A stretch of 62,000 bases of DNA from Gnetum montanum (GCA_015680685.1 MNCI01017484.1:966-62965); one strand, 5' to 3'. Positions 1 to 12,669 are shown, numbered from the stretch's first letter. The notes: a model not told the origin generated them from the sequence alone. A program made the numbers and translations.

Positions 1-1095
1 AATCCATGTCTCATCACTCCTCAAAAGCTTTGGCCTTTTCTTTTAGTTCATGATGATCTGTTAATCTTTTAGCCAAGTCCAAGGCTACATCTCTTTGCCT
101 ATGGTAGCAAGCCTTAATTGTCTTAGGGTACCAATGTTTAAAATATATATTCTTTTAAATATTTGGATCTCATTTATATGAACAATTACATGTGGAATAA
201 GTGTATCAAAGAAATAATAGCATGAGGTTTCAAGGCTCTACATGCTTTCAAAAACAAATGTAAGGATTTAGGACTCTTGGCTTGAAGGCTAGAAAATAAT
301 TGTTTTAGACTATCATCTATCCCACTATATTGTATGGATGTGTTACATGGGACCTAGACTCAATGTTAAATATAGGAAAGATATTAAAAGAGTACAAAAA
401 ACTTTTATTCTCAATGAGTTAAAATGTGAAGATGCAAACACCTTACTTAATGTTATTGTGTGAATGTGATTTGTTACCTTTGGAAGTGGAAGCCTTGTGC
501 CAATTCATTACATACACTCATAGCTTGCATATCTTAAGATAAGACAAATTCTCTAAAGCATTTCTTGAGGATCTACAAGACAATGGCTAATATTTTCAAG
601 GAATGCAATGGTTTAAAAAATGGAATATCTCTTGGGAGGATGTATAGCAAAATCCTAAGCATATTCGCAAACTAGTTAAATAGAAGGTTTTAACATAGAT
701 GTGGTCTATTATAGATGGCAATAAACAATTTTATTTACATCACATTAGATCTAATAAATTAGATGCATAAGCTCACTATCTCTCAATTGCTATTCTAATC
801 AAGTATTGGAATGTTATTAGTAAGCTTTGCTAAAGTTCTCATCATCTCAAAAATTGAAAGTGGAAAATAGATGCAACTTCTTTGAGAAGAGCACATTTGT
901 AGGTTGTGTAGGTCAAGATGAGTAATGTGTTTTTTTTCTTGTGCTATGACTACCCATTTGAGACAATGTTATATGATTTGTTTTTGCTATCCCATTGGTG
1001 CTTGGTTAATTTTTTATAAAATCTATCTTTATTTTATATGAAAATGTAATATCTATTCAATAAGTCTTATGAATCTACAAATGTAATAATATCTA
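1..1095 (+). mobile_element. Non-LTR retrotransposon (LINE) relic, C-terminal RT part and 3' end
   Basis: Translating about 160-400 gives, with stop codons, the region after the RT catalytic core that non-LTR elements share: a basic stretch with a repeated K-C-K pattern, then a variant of L-Y-G-C-V-x-W-G. About 860-1000 encodes a decayed cysteine-bearing C-terminal stretch. The same sequence recurs at 54580-55567 (RT part) and 54170-54560 (3' end), so this is an interspersed family. The element is truncated at the window start and has many stops, so it is inactive. The clade is not certain. Confidence 0.6.
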
Positions 1096-1215
1096 TTATT
1101 AAAGAAAATGTTTTGATTCCATAGACCTCTTCTTTTCAAATAAACTACACCCTAGCTCGATGCGAGATTTTAAGACTTGAAAATAAGTAGTGTAAAATCG
1201 TTCTAAATAAAATAA

Positions 1216-1298
1216 ATTACCCAAGGAAACATAAAACAAAAAAAATTCACTTTCTATTACCCAAGCAAACGTAAAATAAATAAAAAAATTCACTTTCT
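1216..1298. repeat. Two-copy tandem repeat, about 40-43 bp
   Basis: Two adjacent units (1216-1255 and 1256-1298) both start ATTACCCAAG and end ATTCACTTTCT, with an A-rich middle of different length. The repeat lies between the LINE relic and the RPL18 block. No gene is seen in 1096-1500. Confidence 0.75.
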
Positions 1299-1443
1299 AT
1301 TTCAGTGTTTTTTAAAAGTGAGTAGAACAAAAGTTCAAAACATAGTAAAACCGATAAACCCTATGTGTCAACAAAAGAGTCGTCTCGTACGTGTTTCTCG
1401 TGTCGCTGCAGGCTTGTGCTACCCGCCGCACTTACCAATGTGT

Positions 1444-1464
1444 TTATTATTATTATTATTATTT
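1444..1464. repeat. (TTA)n microsatellite
   Basis: About seven TTA units just before the left edge of the duplicated block. They are not present at the matching edge of block B. Confidence 0.8.
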
Positions 1465-1576
1465 TGTTAAAAAAAGACCACGATAAACGCGAACGAATGA
1501 CAGGTTTATTTTGGTGAGAAGTTTGGATACATTTTTCATGTTTATGGCGTTGGAGAGTGCTTTTGGCGAGACCGTA

Positions 1577-1585
1577 AAACCCTAA
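1577..1585 (+). promoter_or_regulatory. Telo-box AAACCCTAA in RPL18 copy 1 promoter
   Basis: A perfect AAACCCTAA lies about 100 bp before the ATG. Telo-boxes near the transcription start are typical of plant ribosomal-protein gene promoters. The transcription start cannot be set from sequence, but the 1585-1683 stretch is the likely 5' UTR. Confidence 0.7.
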
Positions 1586-1683
1586 CTTCATCCTTTTGTA
1601 CGCAGAGCGTGATTGAACAGATTTCAGCGGAGACGCACCGTAAGAAGAGCGCTGCAATAGAACATCAGACTTGAGCAGCAGCA

Positions 1684-3184
1684 ATGGTAAGCAGCTTCTT
1701 CGATCGATCTTTGGTTAAAATAATGAAATGTCGGCGCAGTTGCGGGTTTCGTTTTGTTTTGATTTGATTTTCACGGGTTTTGCGATTGGTTATGTTGCAG
1801 GGTATAGATCTCGTCGCAGGAGGCAGAAACAAGAAAACCAAGCGAACCGCGCCCAAGAGCGATGATATCTACCTCAAGCTTCTCGTCAAGGTAGGTATAA
1901 CTAGTCCTAGTTCCCCTTTCCTCAGCCAAGAATGGATTTGTTTTTCTTTTTCCATAATCGATTTTCGTTATTTGTAATGTTAGATGTTTAATCCCTGGAT
2001 TTTGGCTGTTCGATCTTTGCAGCTTTACCGATTTTTGGTGAGGAGGACCAACAGCCATTTCAATAAGGTTGTGTTGAAGAGGCTCTTTATGAGCAAAACC
2101 AATAGACCTCCACTGTCTCTCTCGAAGCTCACAAAGTTCATGAAAGGCCAGGTTAGTTCCGTTCGTAGCGCATTCTGCATCCGTAGCGTTTTTTCTTTTG
2201 ATTGTTGTAAGTTAGTGAGCAGTAGGCTTGTAGATTGATTTGTGTATCGTTTACTGTGAATCTTTCTTTTAATTAAAGTTAGGTATTTGTTGCCTATCCT
2301 TAATTTTTGATCGTCGGAAATTAGATATGTTCATATTATTAATCCTAGATTTCCATCTACAATAACCCAAGTGTCATTCCCTAACTGTGTAAATTTACAG
2401 GGACATATCACTGATACGTTAGGGTAATCTGGTACACTTATTTTGAAGCTTTTGGATTTTCAATATTTGATCTTTTTATCACTTGATGAAAGGCTTGTTT
2501 AGGTCATGATTCCTTCAACATTTTCATTAATTATTTGTTGCAACGGATTATAGGGTTTTCATACACAAGCTTCCTTAAATCGTTTACACATTTTAGGAAA
2601 GGTTAAATACAATCTGTTGTCGATCATGATGTTAAATGCCCTAGCTGCCGTTGAATCTCTCATATATTTTCAGATGGTAGGTTTAGGATCAACTTGGGAT
2701 TGAAGTTATTCTTAACAGCAATTATATTTTTGGGCAGGAAGATAAAATTGCAGTTGTCGTTGCCACCATCACTGATGACAAAAGGCTGTACGAGTTGCCG
2801 GCCCTCAAGGTAACTGCTCTGAGATTTACTGAAACTGCTAGAGCCAGAATTCTGAAAGCTGGAGGGGAGTGCCTCACATTCGACCAACTTGCATTGAGGG
2901 CACCGTTGGGTCAAAGCACGGTATTCATTTCAACATGCTGTCAAGGTTTTTCAGTTTGATTACGCAAGCATTTATGTTAAACCTGTTTTATGAAATTCTG
3001 TTTATGTTAAACAAATGATTTCAAGGTTCTTCTGCGTGGTCCAAAAAGCCACCGTGAAGCTGTTAAACACTTTGGGAGGGCACCTGGTGTTCCGCACAGT
3101 CACACCAAGCCATATGTTCGGTCTAAGGGTAGGAAGTTTGAAAAGGCCCGTGGAAGAAGAAACAGCAGGGGCTTCAAGGTTTAG
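1684..3184 (+). CDS. RPL18: 60S ribosomal protein eL18 (RPL18), copy 1
   Basis: Structural protein of the large cytosolic ribosomal subunit. Exons join as 1684-1686, 1801-1890, 2023-2151, 2738-2920 and 3026-3184, all with GT-AG introns, giving 187 aa, the usual plant eL18 length. Exon 1 codes only the initiator Met; GTAAGC follows directly. Exon 2 starts GIDLVAGG and carries the basic KKTKR stretch. Exon 5 ends [11 protein letters not shown] before TAG. All introns are phase 0. A likely further intron lies in the 3' UTR (3193-3293, GTAATT to TTTTGCAG). Within exon 4 the usual V-V-G-T is V-V-A-T, whereas the conserved APLGQ is kept. The frame is intact and no other gene overlaps it. A paralogue lies at 28105-29591. 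Function is assigned from strong family recognition. Confidence 0.96.
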
Positions 3185-3965
3185 AGCTCGAGGTAATTTT
3201 AAATGCTTTCATGTCTACTATGCTATGTCAGGTTATTTTTTCTTTTTTTGTCTCGAAAAATATGCTTATTGACTTGCATCGTATCTTTTGCAGGGTTGTT
3301 GATTATTTTCAGGTTTCACCGTATTCTAGTTTTTTCAAGTGGTATGTTCTTTTGGAACAGAATTGAGTATTGACAAGTACTCAACAAGTTCTTTTGGAAC
3401 ATGAGGCTTTGTTAATTTTTGGTGAAAAATTCACATGGGTCAGAATTGAATATGGCCAAGTTTCTTTTGGAACCGTGGAGTTTTTAAATTTTTTCTGCTG
3501 CTTCGCAGCTACGGTTCTCTAAAATTAAGTTTCGATTTTCATGAATGTTTAAATCGCGACAAATTCTGACAATTTTTAAAAAGATATTTATAGTGAGAAT
3601 GATGTTAGGCGACTTATTTTTTCTATAGCATTTTCTCCTACTGTGTTCATGATTAGATGGCTGATTCGCCGTTTAAACCTCCCCGCTTGTTGATGTTTTC
3701 TAATTCGACAAATTTGGTCTGATTTTGTCAAGCAATTAATGATTTGTCTTGTAAGTTAAATTCGCACTAGTGTTATAATTTAGAGTATCTTTTGATATTG
3801 CTTTCAAATTTATTGTTAATAAGTCTCTCGATGTACACTTTGGGAGCCACTCGGAAGCGGTTAAACATTTTGGGAAGTTGTTTTTATTCAGTTAAATTTA
3901 TTAAAATAAAGGGGCTTTTTAAATAGAAATTACAGACCTTGCAAAATTCCGGATGGGTGTTTAGG
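3185..3965 (+). other. 3' UTR and downstream flank of RPL18 copy 1, no gene
   Basis: This stretch holds the 3' UTR with its likely intron and AT-rich flank. About 140 bp at 3340-3480, containing three copies of the phrase TTCTTTTGGAAC, is absent from the matching place in block B (about 29735). No ORF or RNA gene is recognised. Confidence 0.6.
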
Positions 3966-4982
3966 TATACGGGTTAATCTTTTGATGTTTAGGGATGGAA
4001 TCTCGAACAGTTACTTGAGGATGGGTGTTCCAAGTGTCGATGAGATGCGTATGCTAATAGTTGGAACTTGTTAAGTAAGAGGGGTGGCAAAGGAGATTGA
4101 GCTAATAAGGAGTGCAAGGGATTGTGGTGTTGCATAGTCAAAGGAGGTATTTGCCAATGTGGTGTAACTTGTGTTATTATTTAGTTAGGGTTGTGTGAAT
4201 GTTGAGATGGGTAGTTTGACAATGGCGGTGGTGAGGTGGACAATTGAGGTAGGACACTTCCTAGATGAGTCCTGTGTGCCATCAGTATGATCAACTAGTT
4301 GGCAGCATTTGTTGTTGGTTTTAGAAGTGGTTGATGTCCTAGGAATGTGATCAATGTGGTTGAGTGCCATGATATGGGTGTCTTTGGAAATGTTTGCATC
4401 TGTGACCCCTTTTGTTCAAGGGTTTCTAGAAGCCCTTCATGTTTGAAAATTAGAAGGCCATCCACATGGACATGCTTGATAGAGCAATTTATAACATTTG
4501 TTAAAATTAGAGACATTTTAAGAAAAGGGTCATTCTTGAGGTTCCAAAGCATGTAGAGATGCCCTCCACTAAGCTAGTTAGCCAACTAGCAAAATCTGTC
4601 CTTGTAGATGACCTTGGCAATAGATTACCATGGCTTGATGAGGTTGGACACCTTAATTTCCCAGTTTTAGTTTTTGGCTTGGGGTTGCTTTCGTAAAGGC
4701 CATTAGCAACATCCAAGCTTGTGAGAACACCTTGTAGAATTTGCTCACCATTCAAAGGTAGGTTGTTGATATGAGTGATATGTTCTATCATTGTTGAGAT
4801 TTTCTTCTAGTTGATAGGAAAGTTGGTGTTGTTCCAAATGTGGGTAGTAGCAACAACAATGTTAAAAAAGGTAAGGTGAAAAGGCTGAAAAAGCACTTCC
4901 ACTTGCATTGCTAGAAGGTAGGTTAGGCCTTTGAGGTTTGTACATCAACAATATCAGCAAGTTCATATTGATAATTTGTCTA

Positions 4983-5023
4983 GCCATTGTAATATTAGAT
5001 AAGAGGTTGTAGATGTATTGGCT
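4983..5023. repeat. Single 41-bp unit, expanded to three in block B
   Basis: The unit GCCATTGTAATATTAGATAA onward occurs once here, but three times in a row at the orthologous place (32294-32416). Confidence 0.8.
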
Positions 5024-6082
5024 CCAATTAGGGGTGGAGACAATGAAGCACAACATGAGTAGTAGGAAGACAAATCCTTTAATTTAAAAAAGATGCTATT
5101 GCATTGCCTTCGCATAATCCAAGACACAAGGTCTACATGTGGGAAATGCTAAAAGTTTTTGTCAATGAAAGCTAGATTTTAAACATGAATATAGACCATG
5201 GCCATATAAAAGCAATGATGGACAATGTACGCCTTTTCAAATTGCTAGAGGCTAAAGTATTGAGTAGCATGCTCCAAGTCAAGAAATGAGGAACCCCAAT
5301 GTTGAGAGATCCATGCTTGAGGCCATTGCAAGGTAGTGTAGCTCGACATCATTGGAGACCATTTTGCATGTGTAAAAGGCAAATGTGATGGCAAAATTGT
5401 CTAAGTGAGATGAGGTAAGATTGAATGCCAAGCAAGGGCAAGGTGATAGAAGAGTCATGAGGGGGATGAGTGTTTCGAGTGCGTTATTAGTGGAAGCCAT
5501 ATTTGGTGGTTAGGATTTGTTGCTAAGTCAAAGGTGTCGTGTTATTGGAAATCCATCAAAGGACTAAACGAAATAGGCATTTGGAGATGGAAAGGTGGAA
5601 AGGGATAATATCAAAATTCCAATGTGTTCTTTAGGCAAAGTAGTGTGCTTCCAATGCACCAAGTGGATTTTGCCATGAATGTATGTGTCTTACAAATGCA
5701 TTTGAGGCCTAGCCTATCAATTTTGTCTATGAGGTCCTTGGGGTGAGGGGAAAATGGTTGTGGCTACAAAGATATGAATCACCTAAAGCATGGTTTTGGC
5801 AAGCATGATTTGACCCTCTAAAAAGACGTGGAGACCATTCCAATAAAAAAGCTAATGCTACATTTTGTTATCCACCATGTCCCAATAATGCAGTCATAGT
5901 TAGGAGATGAAAAGAGAAGTACCCAGGTAAGTATCTATGAGCATTTTACATGTCCCCTCAAGGAGGCATACAATGCGATGGAAATGGCAAGTGTGACACC
6001 CAATGTTATAGATCATCGATTTGGATTAATTAATCTAAAGGTCTAACATGTGAGAGAAGAGTTTTAGACCATGTTGAAGATA

Positions 6083-6700
6083 CTCATCATCATCATCGTC
6101 GTCTTAGCCTTGTTCCAACAAAATGGGATTGACTACATGAGCTCTTTTTCACCATTCACCTCTATGAAGAGCTAGATCTTTGTTTATTTGTAGTTTCTTT
6201 AAATCATCTTCAATCATTTTCTTCCATGTTTTCTTTGATCTTCCTTTCAGTGGCTTTCCTAGAACAGTGATGTAGCAACCTTCGTTTATAGTCTCATTGT
6301 CTGATCTTCTTTGCACATGTCCAAACCATCTAAGTCACCATTCTTATAGCTTATGTGAAATAGAAGCCTCTCCAAGTCTCTCTTTGATCTTTGTATTATC
6401 TAGTTTATCTCTTCTAGCAACATTCAACATCCATCGAAACATTTGCATTTCTACGACATTGATTTGTTGTTCATGCCTCTTTTGTGTTGCCTAACATGCA
6501 ACATCATATAAGATAGTAGGCTTGATTGTTGTCTTATAAAATTTCCTCTTTAATTTTATTGGTATTCTTTTATTACATAGAACACCACTAGCCTATCTCT
6601 ATTTTGGCCATCTTGCCTCACCTCAATTCTATTTCTAATAGCTTTATGAATTTCATCATCAAATTGGAGAATCCATATCAAAGACACTAAGCCACTTAAA
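6083..6700 (-). mobile_element. RTE-like LINE 3' fragment inside the L1 relic
   Basis: On the - strand the decayed frame contains R-W-F-G-H-V/M followed by a basic R-P-K-K-x-W stretch, as in the C-terminus of plant RTE-clade RTs. It ends in a short 3' UTR with a CATGTAGTCAATCCCATT-like motif and a run of trinucleotide repeats (CATCATCATCATCG on +), the usual RTE tail. The same piece is in block B (33475-34100), where the frame is better preserved, so it was in place before the duplication. Confidence 0.7.
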
Positions 6701-8869
6701 TTGTGTCATCAATGAGGATCATCATGTCATTACCATATGTTTAAATATGGTCGAGTTAAGAAACGTAGTTGGCCAAACTTGTGCATCAAACATGCATCTA
6801 AAAATTCAGAAATGATGGTAAATTAATATTGTAACAATGGATCATCCTACCTAAGATCCCATCATGGTGTAAGCCAATCAATTTGTTGAGACTAGAGTTG
6901 AACCACATATCTAGTTGTAGAAAACATGTAGCAAATGCGCTTAAGCAACTATTCATTGCATCCAAGCATGTGCATGGTGCCAAGAAAGGCATCCCAAGAA
7001 ATATTGTCATAAGCTTTAGTAAGGTTAATTTTGATGGCAATCAAAGGTGATTTTGATGACCCAATGTAAATTTCCATGCATCATAATGATGTCATCAATG
7101 ATGTGTCTATGATGGATGAATCTTGTTTGACTATGACTGATAAGCATGGGGAGGAGCAAGTGGATTTGATTGGCTAATATTTTGACATAAAATTTGTATA
7201 GCATTGTGTAAATACTAATTGATTTGTAGTCTTCTAGGAAACATGTGAATTGCTTCCGGGGAATAAGCTAGATTAGGTGATCTTCACAAAGGTGTCAGTG
7301 AGAGTGATGCTTGCAATAGGCAAAGGGAATAGGAAGAATTCATTAGTCCAATTGTTTGGGCCAGGAGCTTTATTCTTGGATGAGGTCAAAATGATCAATT
7401 AAAGTTCATCAAGGATGATAGGACCATCTTGTTGGTATGAAAGGCAAAGATGTTAGTGGATAATAAGAACAATGGAAATGAGCATAGATTCACAAGAGGG
7501 ATGGTAAAAAGATTTTAAAAATAAATGAAGAAAAGGTGGAGTTCTTCTCTAATGTCTCCAATGAACATGAGCCAAAGCTACTTTCACTTATTAGATGTGG
7601 CTTAGTGATGATAGTTCTAGGTGTTCTTGCCACCTTGAGTAAGCCAAGTAACCCAAGAATGCTTATGCCAATAAAGTTTTTCAAAGACCATGAGGTTATG
7701 CAATTGAGCTTGAAAAGCTTGATATGCGAGGCCAACAAGGTTAATTGAGCTAAGAGAAATAAGGTGCTTGCATAACCGAGGAATGATTTGGGATAAAGAT
7801 ATGTGAAGATGTTTTCAATGGTTGAGTAGGGAGGGGTAGAGAGTGTGGAGGTAGGTGCTAATAGGTTGTTGAGTTTAGCTTATAGTTTGCTACATTGAGA
7901 GAATTAAATCCTTAGTATGCAAGAGGGTGAACCAAATATTTTCAAAGTGGAAGTTGGATGGGATGCATTTGTGTTAACCAAGTCAAAGAATAATGGGGTA
8001 GTGATAGTAGAAACTTCAAGCTTCAAAGGCAAGGGATGACAAGATCCAACATTTATCAATGTGAGCAACTCTTACATGGCTATTGCAGAGGAGATAACTT
8101 CAATTAAAATAGCCCCTAAGAAAATGGAGTTCAACGAGATGGAGAGTGCAAGGGAGGTGTTGTAATAACTACACTTTAAAGGTGGAGATATTGCTAGAAG
8201 AGAATTGGAATTAAATCTCAACAACATGAAAGTGACCTATGAAACTAAGAAAGTATCCACTAGTTGATGTTCGACTAGTTCTACATTAAACTTATTGTGG
8301 CCTTTTGTTGATAAAGGAACATGAACCATGGTGATTTTGGTTTATTACCAATGGAATGAAATGCTTGTTCATTGAGTCTGAAAATAAAATAGCGGACTAT
8401 CTAGCATTGAGCACAAGTTCGAAATGAACATCTTTAGGAATGATATAGAGCTATAATCCATGTGGTCGGCACAATGGTAAGAAGCATCATTTAGTTTCCT
8501 ATATGCAAAGGATGCTGAGGTGATTGACAAATGCCATGTTTTAAACTTCATGTAACCTACTGTATTTGTTATAAGTTAAGAAGTGGCATTTCCATCTTTC
8601 AATTTTCAATGAAAATCCCAAAGACCTCACATATTTGCTAAGTAAGCAAGCTCTTGTCTATGTCTAACTAGCTCCAAATCTTGGACAACTTTCATGTCAA
8701 ATCCAAGATGCAAAAAGTCATGAAGCTTTAGAGTTCATCCAATGCACTAGAGTACAATAGGGCTTGAGAGAAAGAACACTAAATCTCCAACTTTTTGAAG
8801 GGAAACCTACAACTAAATTAAATCTTTTGTGGGGTAGGGAGAAGGGTTGGGATGATGGAACCTAATAAT

Positions 8870-8986
8870 AGTTACCTGACATATAATCAAATTACAACTT
8901 TATAACTTAGCATTGCTCATCAGAATTGAAGTCATAAATTGGAGTTATGAAATCAAGAGTCTTACCACTAGGGTAACACCTTATTT
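8870..8986 (-). mobile_element. tRNA-derived SINE, block A copy
   Basis: On the - strand a box A-like CCCTAGTGGTAAG (8961-8973) is followed about 35 nt later by a decayed box B, TTCAATTCTGA (8920-8930). After it comes a body shared with the elements at 25955, 26160, 26445 and 44236 (TTATAAAGTT, GATTATAT). Box A to B spacing fits a tRNA-derived pol III promoter. Confidence 0.65.
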
Positions 8987-9799
8987 ATGAGATGTGAATT
9001 CTATTTGAAAGATTTATTAAAGCTTTTTATGTAATTTGTGTTTCAAGTATATTTCTTTAGTATAATTTTTAAATATTTAAGTGAATTTTCTTTTTTTGTG
9101 GATGTAATCAATTATAATCTATTGCAATGTTCTCTCTATAACTAATGCTTGATTGAATTTTCATTCTATCCTTGATAATTAATTTCTAGTAAAGCTACTA
9201 AGTTCATAAACTAGATCAAGGATGTTTTAGATGTGACATGTTGCCATGTCATTTTAATTTCTTTATACGTCTCTTCCTAAACCATTCTTGAAGTTTATCA
9301 TCCAATTCTATGAATAGGTGATGTGTGTTCAAAGTCAATTATTAGCTTGTAATATAACTTTATGGATAGGTGATGGCATTATGAGTACATGAAAGTTGAG
9401 AACCATTTAAGGCAAGAGAGATTACAAGTAATTAGGCAGTCATTGTATTAGTGTGAAGCTATGAGGCTTTGTTCAATAACCTATGAATATACATTAATGC
9501 TTCTCAATAAATGATCTTTGCACCTCTTTATTATAAAAATTAAAAAGAAAGGTTTTAAAAATCAAAATTGGTCTATTTAAAATATGGGGTTTATATTTTA
9601 AATAAAAAATGTGTTGGATATTCAAAGAAAGTGTAAAATAGAGATTACATTAAGAAGTTATTATTTATTCTTACATGAGCATACTCTTGTATCCACTTTT
9701 TAAGTTAGCATGAAATTGAGGCTAAGTGTGATCTTGACATTGTTCCATGAGTGTTTGAGCATAAAACTCCCTAAATATAGCATCACAAGGCATATTCCC
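8987..9799. other. AT-rich intergenic DNA, no gene seen
   Basis: This stretch is present in block B at about 44356-45130 with small indels. No coding potential or RNA gene is recognised. Confidence 0.6.
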
Positions 9800-11226
9800 A
9801 GCTCTTAAAGGTCTCTAGGGACCATTTGAATTCATTATTGAGCTCATGGACTTTATTCTTAGTGACCGTAGAAAAACTCCAAAATAAAAAAAAAATTCTA
9901 AATATTAGAGGCAATGTGGATTCCAAAGTAACTTTTCTAGATCTTCATAAGGAGAAATGTCCCAAAAATAGCTTCATATGTCATCTTTTCAGCCTTTGGA
10001 GGTGTCCAAAGACAGTTCAGGATCATTTCCTAGCATTTCGACTTCGTTTCAAGCAATTTCAAGAAAATTGACAAATACCATTGCTGGGACCTCAAAACAT
10101 TAGCATAAACATTAGCATTACTACTAAAAACACCATTTTTGGGACCTCAAAACCTTACCAAAAATGTGTTCTAACATGTGCCTTGGATTCCTTAGGGTTA
10201 AGTGGCTCACCGACAACAATTTTAGCATACTAGGCTTTAGAAAAATGTATTGTTAACAATTTTCTTAGCATTTCGAGGGTCAACATTTTTAGTCTAAGTA
10301 TGGAGCATCACCACATTTTGGACTCACCCTAACACCTTTAGAAGCACTTAACCATGACTCTGCATTATTCTACACCCTTTTTTTGCAACATTTCATAGCA
10401 TTATAGGCCTCTGGGCACTTGCAAGATGTCATTACAAATTTTTATAGCATCATTTTTGGCTTTTTGGAAGTTAGAATTTTCAACCTAAAAATTTGTTAAA
10501 ATTTTTCTAACTCTAGAGCTGATGCTGAAGTTGACACTAGTGCTAGTGTCACCACTTGTAAGACTTACATCAATACTCCAAAACAACATCCTTTAGTAAT
10601 AAAAGGCCTTCAAGACCCCTTGCCTTCATCTTAGTAGCCTACAATATTAGTCTGGATGTCAAACGAGATCCTGGGAACTTAAAAATCTAGCTTAAGTAAA
10701 ACATTTGAAAATTTTGCTTAAGTATGAGCATCACAACTCTTAGAATTCATAAAATGAAAAATTGACCTCCACAATCGGGATTTTAGCTCATCCCTAAGCT
10801 TCCCATGTCCCTTGACGTTGTTTGGACATCATCTTGGCTCATTTTAGTGTTTGTTTGGGTGTCTCAGGAGTTTTGGAAGAAGATTCACAAAAGTGCTAAA
10901 AAAATTTCTAAGTACACACTTGATGCTAACATCGATGTTAGCATTAGCACCATTGGCGCTAGTGATGTTTGATCACAACAACTAAGCTCTACATCTGACA
11001 TCTTCTCTTGGTCCATGGCTTCCTTAGCATCATCTTAGCATCATTCAGTGTCAATTTGGAGGTTGAAACAAGGTCTAGAATGCATAAAATTAGCACTTGA
11101 AAAAATGACAAATTTTTCTAAAGTGTTGGTGATGCTAATACTAACACTAATGTCAGTTTCAACATTAGAGTCACCTCATTGAGTTCACAAAAGCAAGCAT
11201 CAAACTTGCTATTTTTGAACTAAAGG
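9800..11226. repeat. Unclassified interspersed repeat, block A copy
   Basis: Matches about 45160-46526. It has no convincing ORF: the open stretch at 9826-10071 is not conserved in frame. It holds recurring modules built on GATGCTAACA/TGTTAGCATTAGC, at about 10519, 10921 and 11127, each containing imperfect inverted repeats. It may be the non-coding part of an old LTR element, since the ORF relic starting at 11341 follows it. That link is inference. Confidence 0.5.
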
Positions 11227-11340
11227 TCAACTTTGGCTAAACTATACTAAACTTCAAGTTCAATTGTAGTAATCCTAAGTTGAATATGACAACTTTTAGC
11301 CTCTAATGTAGGCTCAAAACACATATTTTAGGCCAATTTC

Positions 11341-12669
11341 TTGAGATTTGAGAGTACTTGTCTAATTTCAAGAGATCAAGAGCATGGGTGGTTGCATAAC
11401 TTGGAGGTCACACTCACAAAATCTTGACTAGAAAGGATCCGAATCAAGGAGGTCCAAAGCTCCATCCTACATAAGTTAAACTTCAAGCCATTCTTGGAGT
11501 TGGCACCAGAAGAGTTCAAGACACAATTGCAAGAGTCTCCTCTATGGCCCATTCTCTCTAATAGTGGAGAATGATACATGGGGAAAACCTACCTTTTTGG
11601 AACAACTAACAAGGAGATGCATCAGTCAAAATGAAGGACATCACCATCTCTTACTTGGTTAAAGCCATTTGTGGAAGCTCTTGGTTTGCCAAACACTAGA
11701 GAAGAATTGGTAGAAATATCCACATAGACACATCCAAAGGTCAAGAAGGAGTGGTTCTAGCAATGCTATGAAGTGGACCATAAGGAGTACAGTGTCCTAA
11801 CCAAGGTAGAGAGAACCTAATTCAAGATTGTGGCTTATCACTTCAATCCAACAGTAAGGCCAAGCAAGGTTACAACCTTCTCGGCTAGGGCATGTGTGGT
11901 TGTAGGTGGGAAATTCCTTATTAACCTACCACAACTCATATTTCTTGAAATCAAAAAATGATTCAAGGAGAATGAGAAGGGTAGGAAGATGCTTCCCTTC
12001 TTGTGCTTAATTAGAAAATTATGTAAGAGTGGGAATAGCTTGCTACTCTAATGATGTGATCCACCACGCTCTTGCTACATCATGGTAGGAGATGATGAAG
12101 GATAAAGTTGCTTCTAAGTTACAAGAAGAGGAGCATCTACCACCACCACCACCTATAGCACCAGAAATAACATTAGAGATTCTTGTATTTACTAAGTACC
12201 TTAGAAAACTCTAAGATTAATAGCTGTAGCAAAAACAAGGCTTTAGAGGTGGTGGAGAATTGTCCATCTACTGTCCAGCCATGAGGCACTTGAATGAGGT
12301 CACAATGACCATTTGTTGGCTAGATAGTGAGATGGTGTCATTATTCTCAACTCAAAGAAACTAGATGCCCATCCATCCCAATCCTAGTACAAGAGAAGTT
12401 ACTGTATTCATCCCATGATAAACATTTCTTGAAATTTTTGGGAATGTAGACGCTTTCTCTATTATGCTAGAAGAAGGAGAAGGGGCAATGATCCTAATCA
12501 TACTACACAAGGACTAGGAGAGAGTAGTAGAGGTGGTGGCAAATCATGTGGGGAAATCTTTAAATGCTTTTATTACATCAGTACCTGACATTAATACTAT
12601 GGTAGATATCCATGCATTAGCAAGAACAAGGAGCAGATAGATGAGTGCTACCCAAACAACTAGTGGAAG
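11341..12669 (+). pseudogene. Relic of the retroelement second ORF, part 1
   Basis: The + frame, with stops and frameshifts, reads a protein homologous to the ORF at 13780-16513 on the other strand. Shared landmarks include S-P-L-W-P-I-L-S-N-S-G-E, an A-L-G-L-P-N motif, Y-H-F-N-P against Y-H-L-F-P, F-L-I-N-L-P-Q against F-P-A-N-L-P, and L-I-R-K-L-C against L-I-K-K-L-C. It is interrupted at 12670-12674 by the complete LTR element and resumes at 21945. This is an older, diverged element of the same group lying on the opposite strand. Confidence 0.75.

Larger units (their letters stand above)
3966..8570 (-). mobile_element. L1-like LINE relic, block A copy
   Basis: Read on the - strand, from 8570 downward, stop-riddled frames show parts of an L1 ORF2. 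At about 8570-8300 is the start of the endonuclease (an I-L-C-I-x-E-T-K-W motif). At about 7050-6700 is the reverse transcriptase, with I-K-I-N-L-x-K-A-Y-D-N-I-S-W-D and a decayed D-P-L-S-x-Y-L-F. At about 5900-4200 is the downstream region, including A-K-x-I-Y-K-D-R-F. An RTE-like piece (6083-6700) interrupts the RT. The 5' end is shorter than in block B, where 43436-43925 continues upstream. Not active. The clade call rests on motif recognition. Confidence 0.65.
1503..11226. repeat. Segmental duplication, block A (RPL18 copy 1 side)
   Basis: This stretch matches 27924-46526 nearly base for base in the RPL18 exons, and closely in introns and flanks. Homology continues through the L1-like LINE, the RTE fragment in it, the SINE at about 8870-8986 and the unclassified repeat at 9800-11226. 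It begins at GGTTTATTTTGGTGAG (1503) against GGTTAATTTTGGTGAG (27924). It ends at 11226, where block B is cut by an LTR. Block A lacks about 850 bp present in B at 30237-31088 and about 490 bp present at 43436-43925. It keeps about 390 bp (8075-8466) that B lost. Confidence 0.9.

Noticed and set aside
1665-2058. Open frames on the - strand across RPL18 exons 1-3 (and their twins at 28086-28277)
   Set aside because: They are antisense shadows of the RPL18 exons; the + strand has the spliced, conserved protein.
4185-5500. Short - strand open frames as host genes
   Set aside because: They are fragments of the decayed L1 ORF2, with a matching decayed copy in block B.
9826-10071. 81-codon + frame as a gene
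   Set aside because: The counterpart in block B (45280-45624) keeps the DNA similarity but not a consistent frame with start and stop, so it is probably non-coding repeat DNA.
9800-11226. CRISPR-like array from the repeated GATGCTAACA motifs
   Set aside because: Unequal spacing, imperfect repeats and a plant nuclear context; they are diverged inverted modules.
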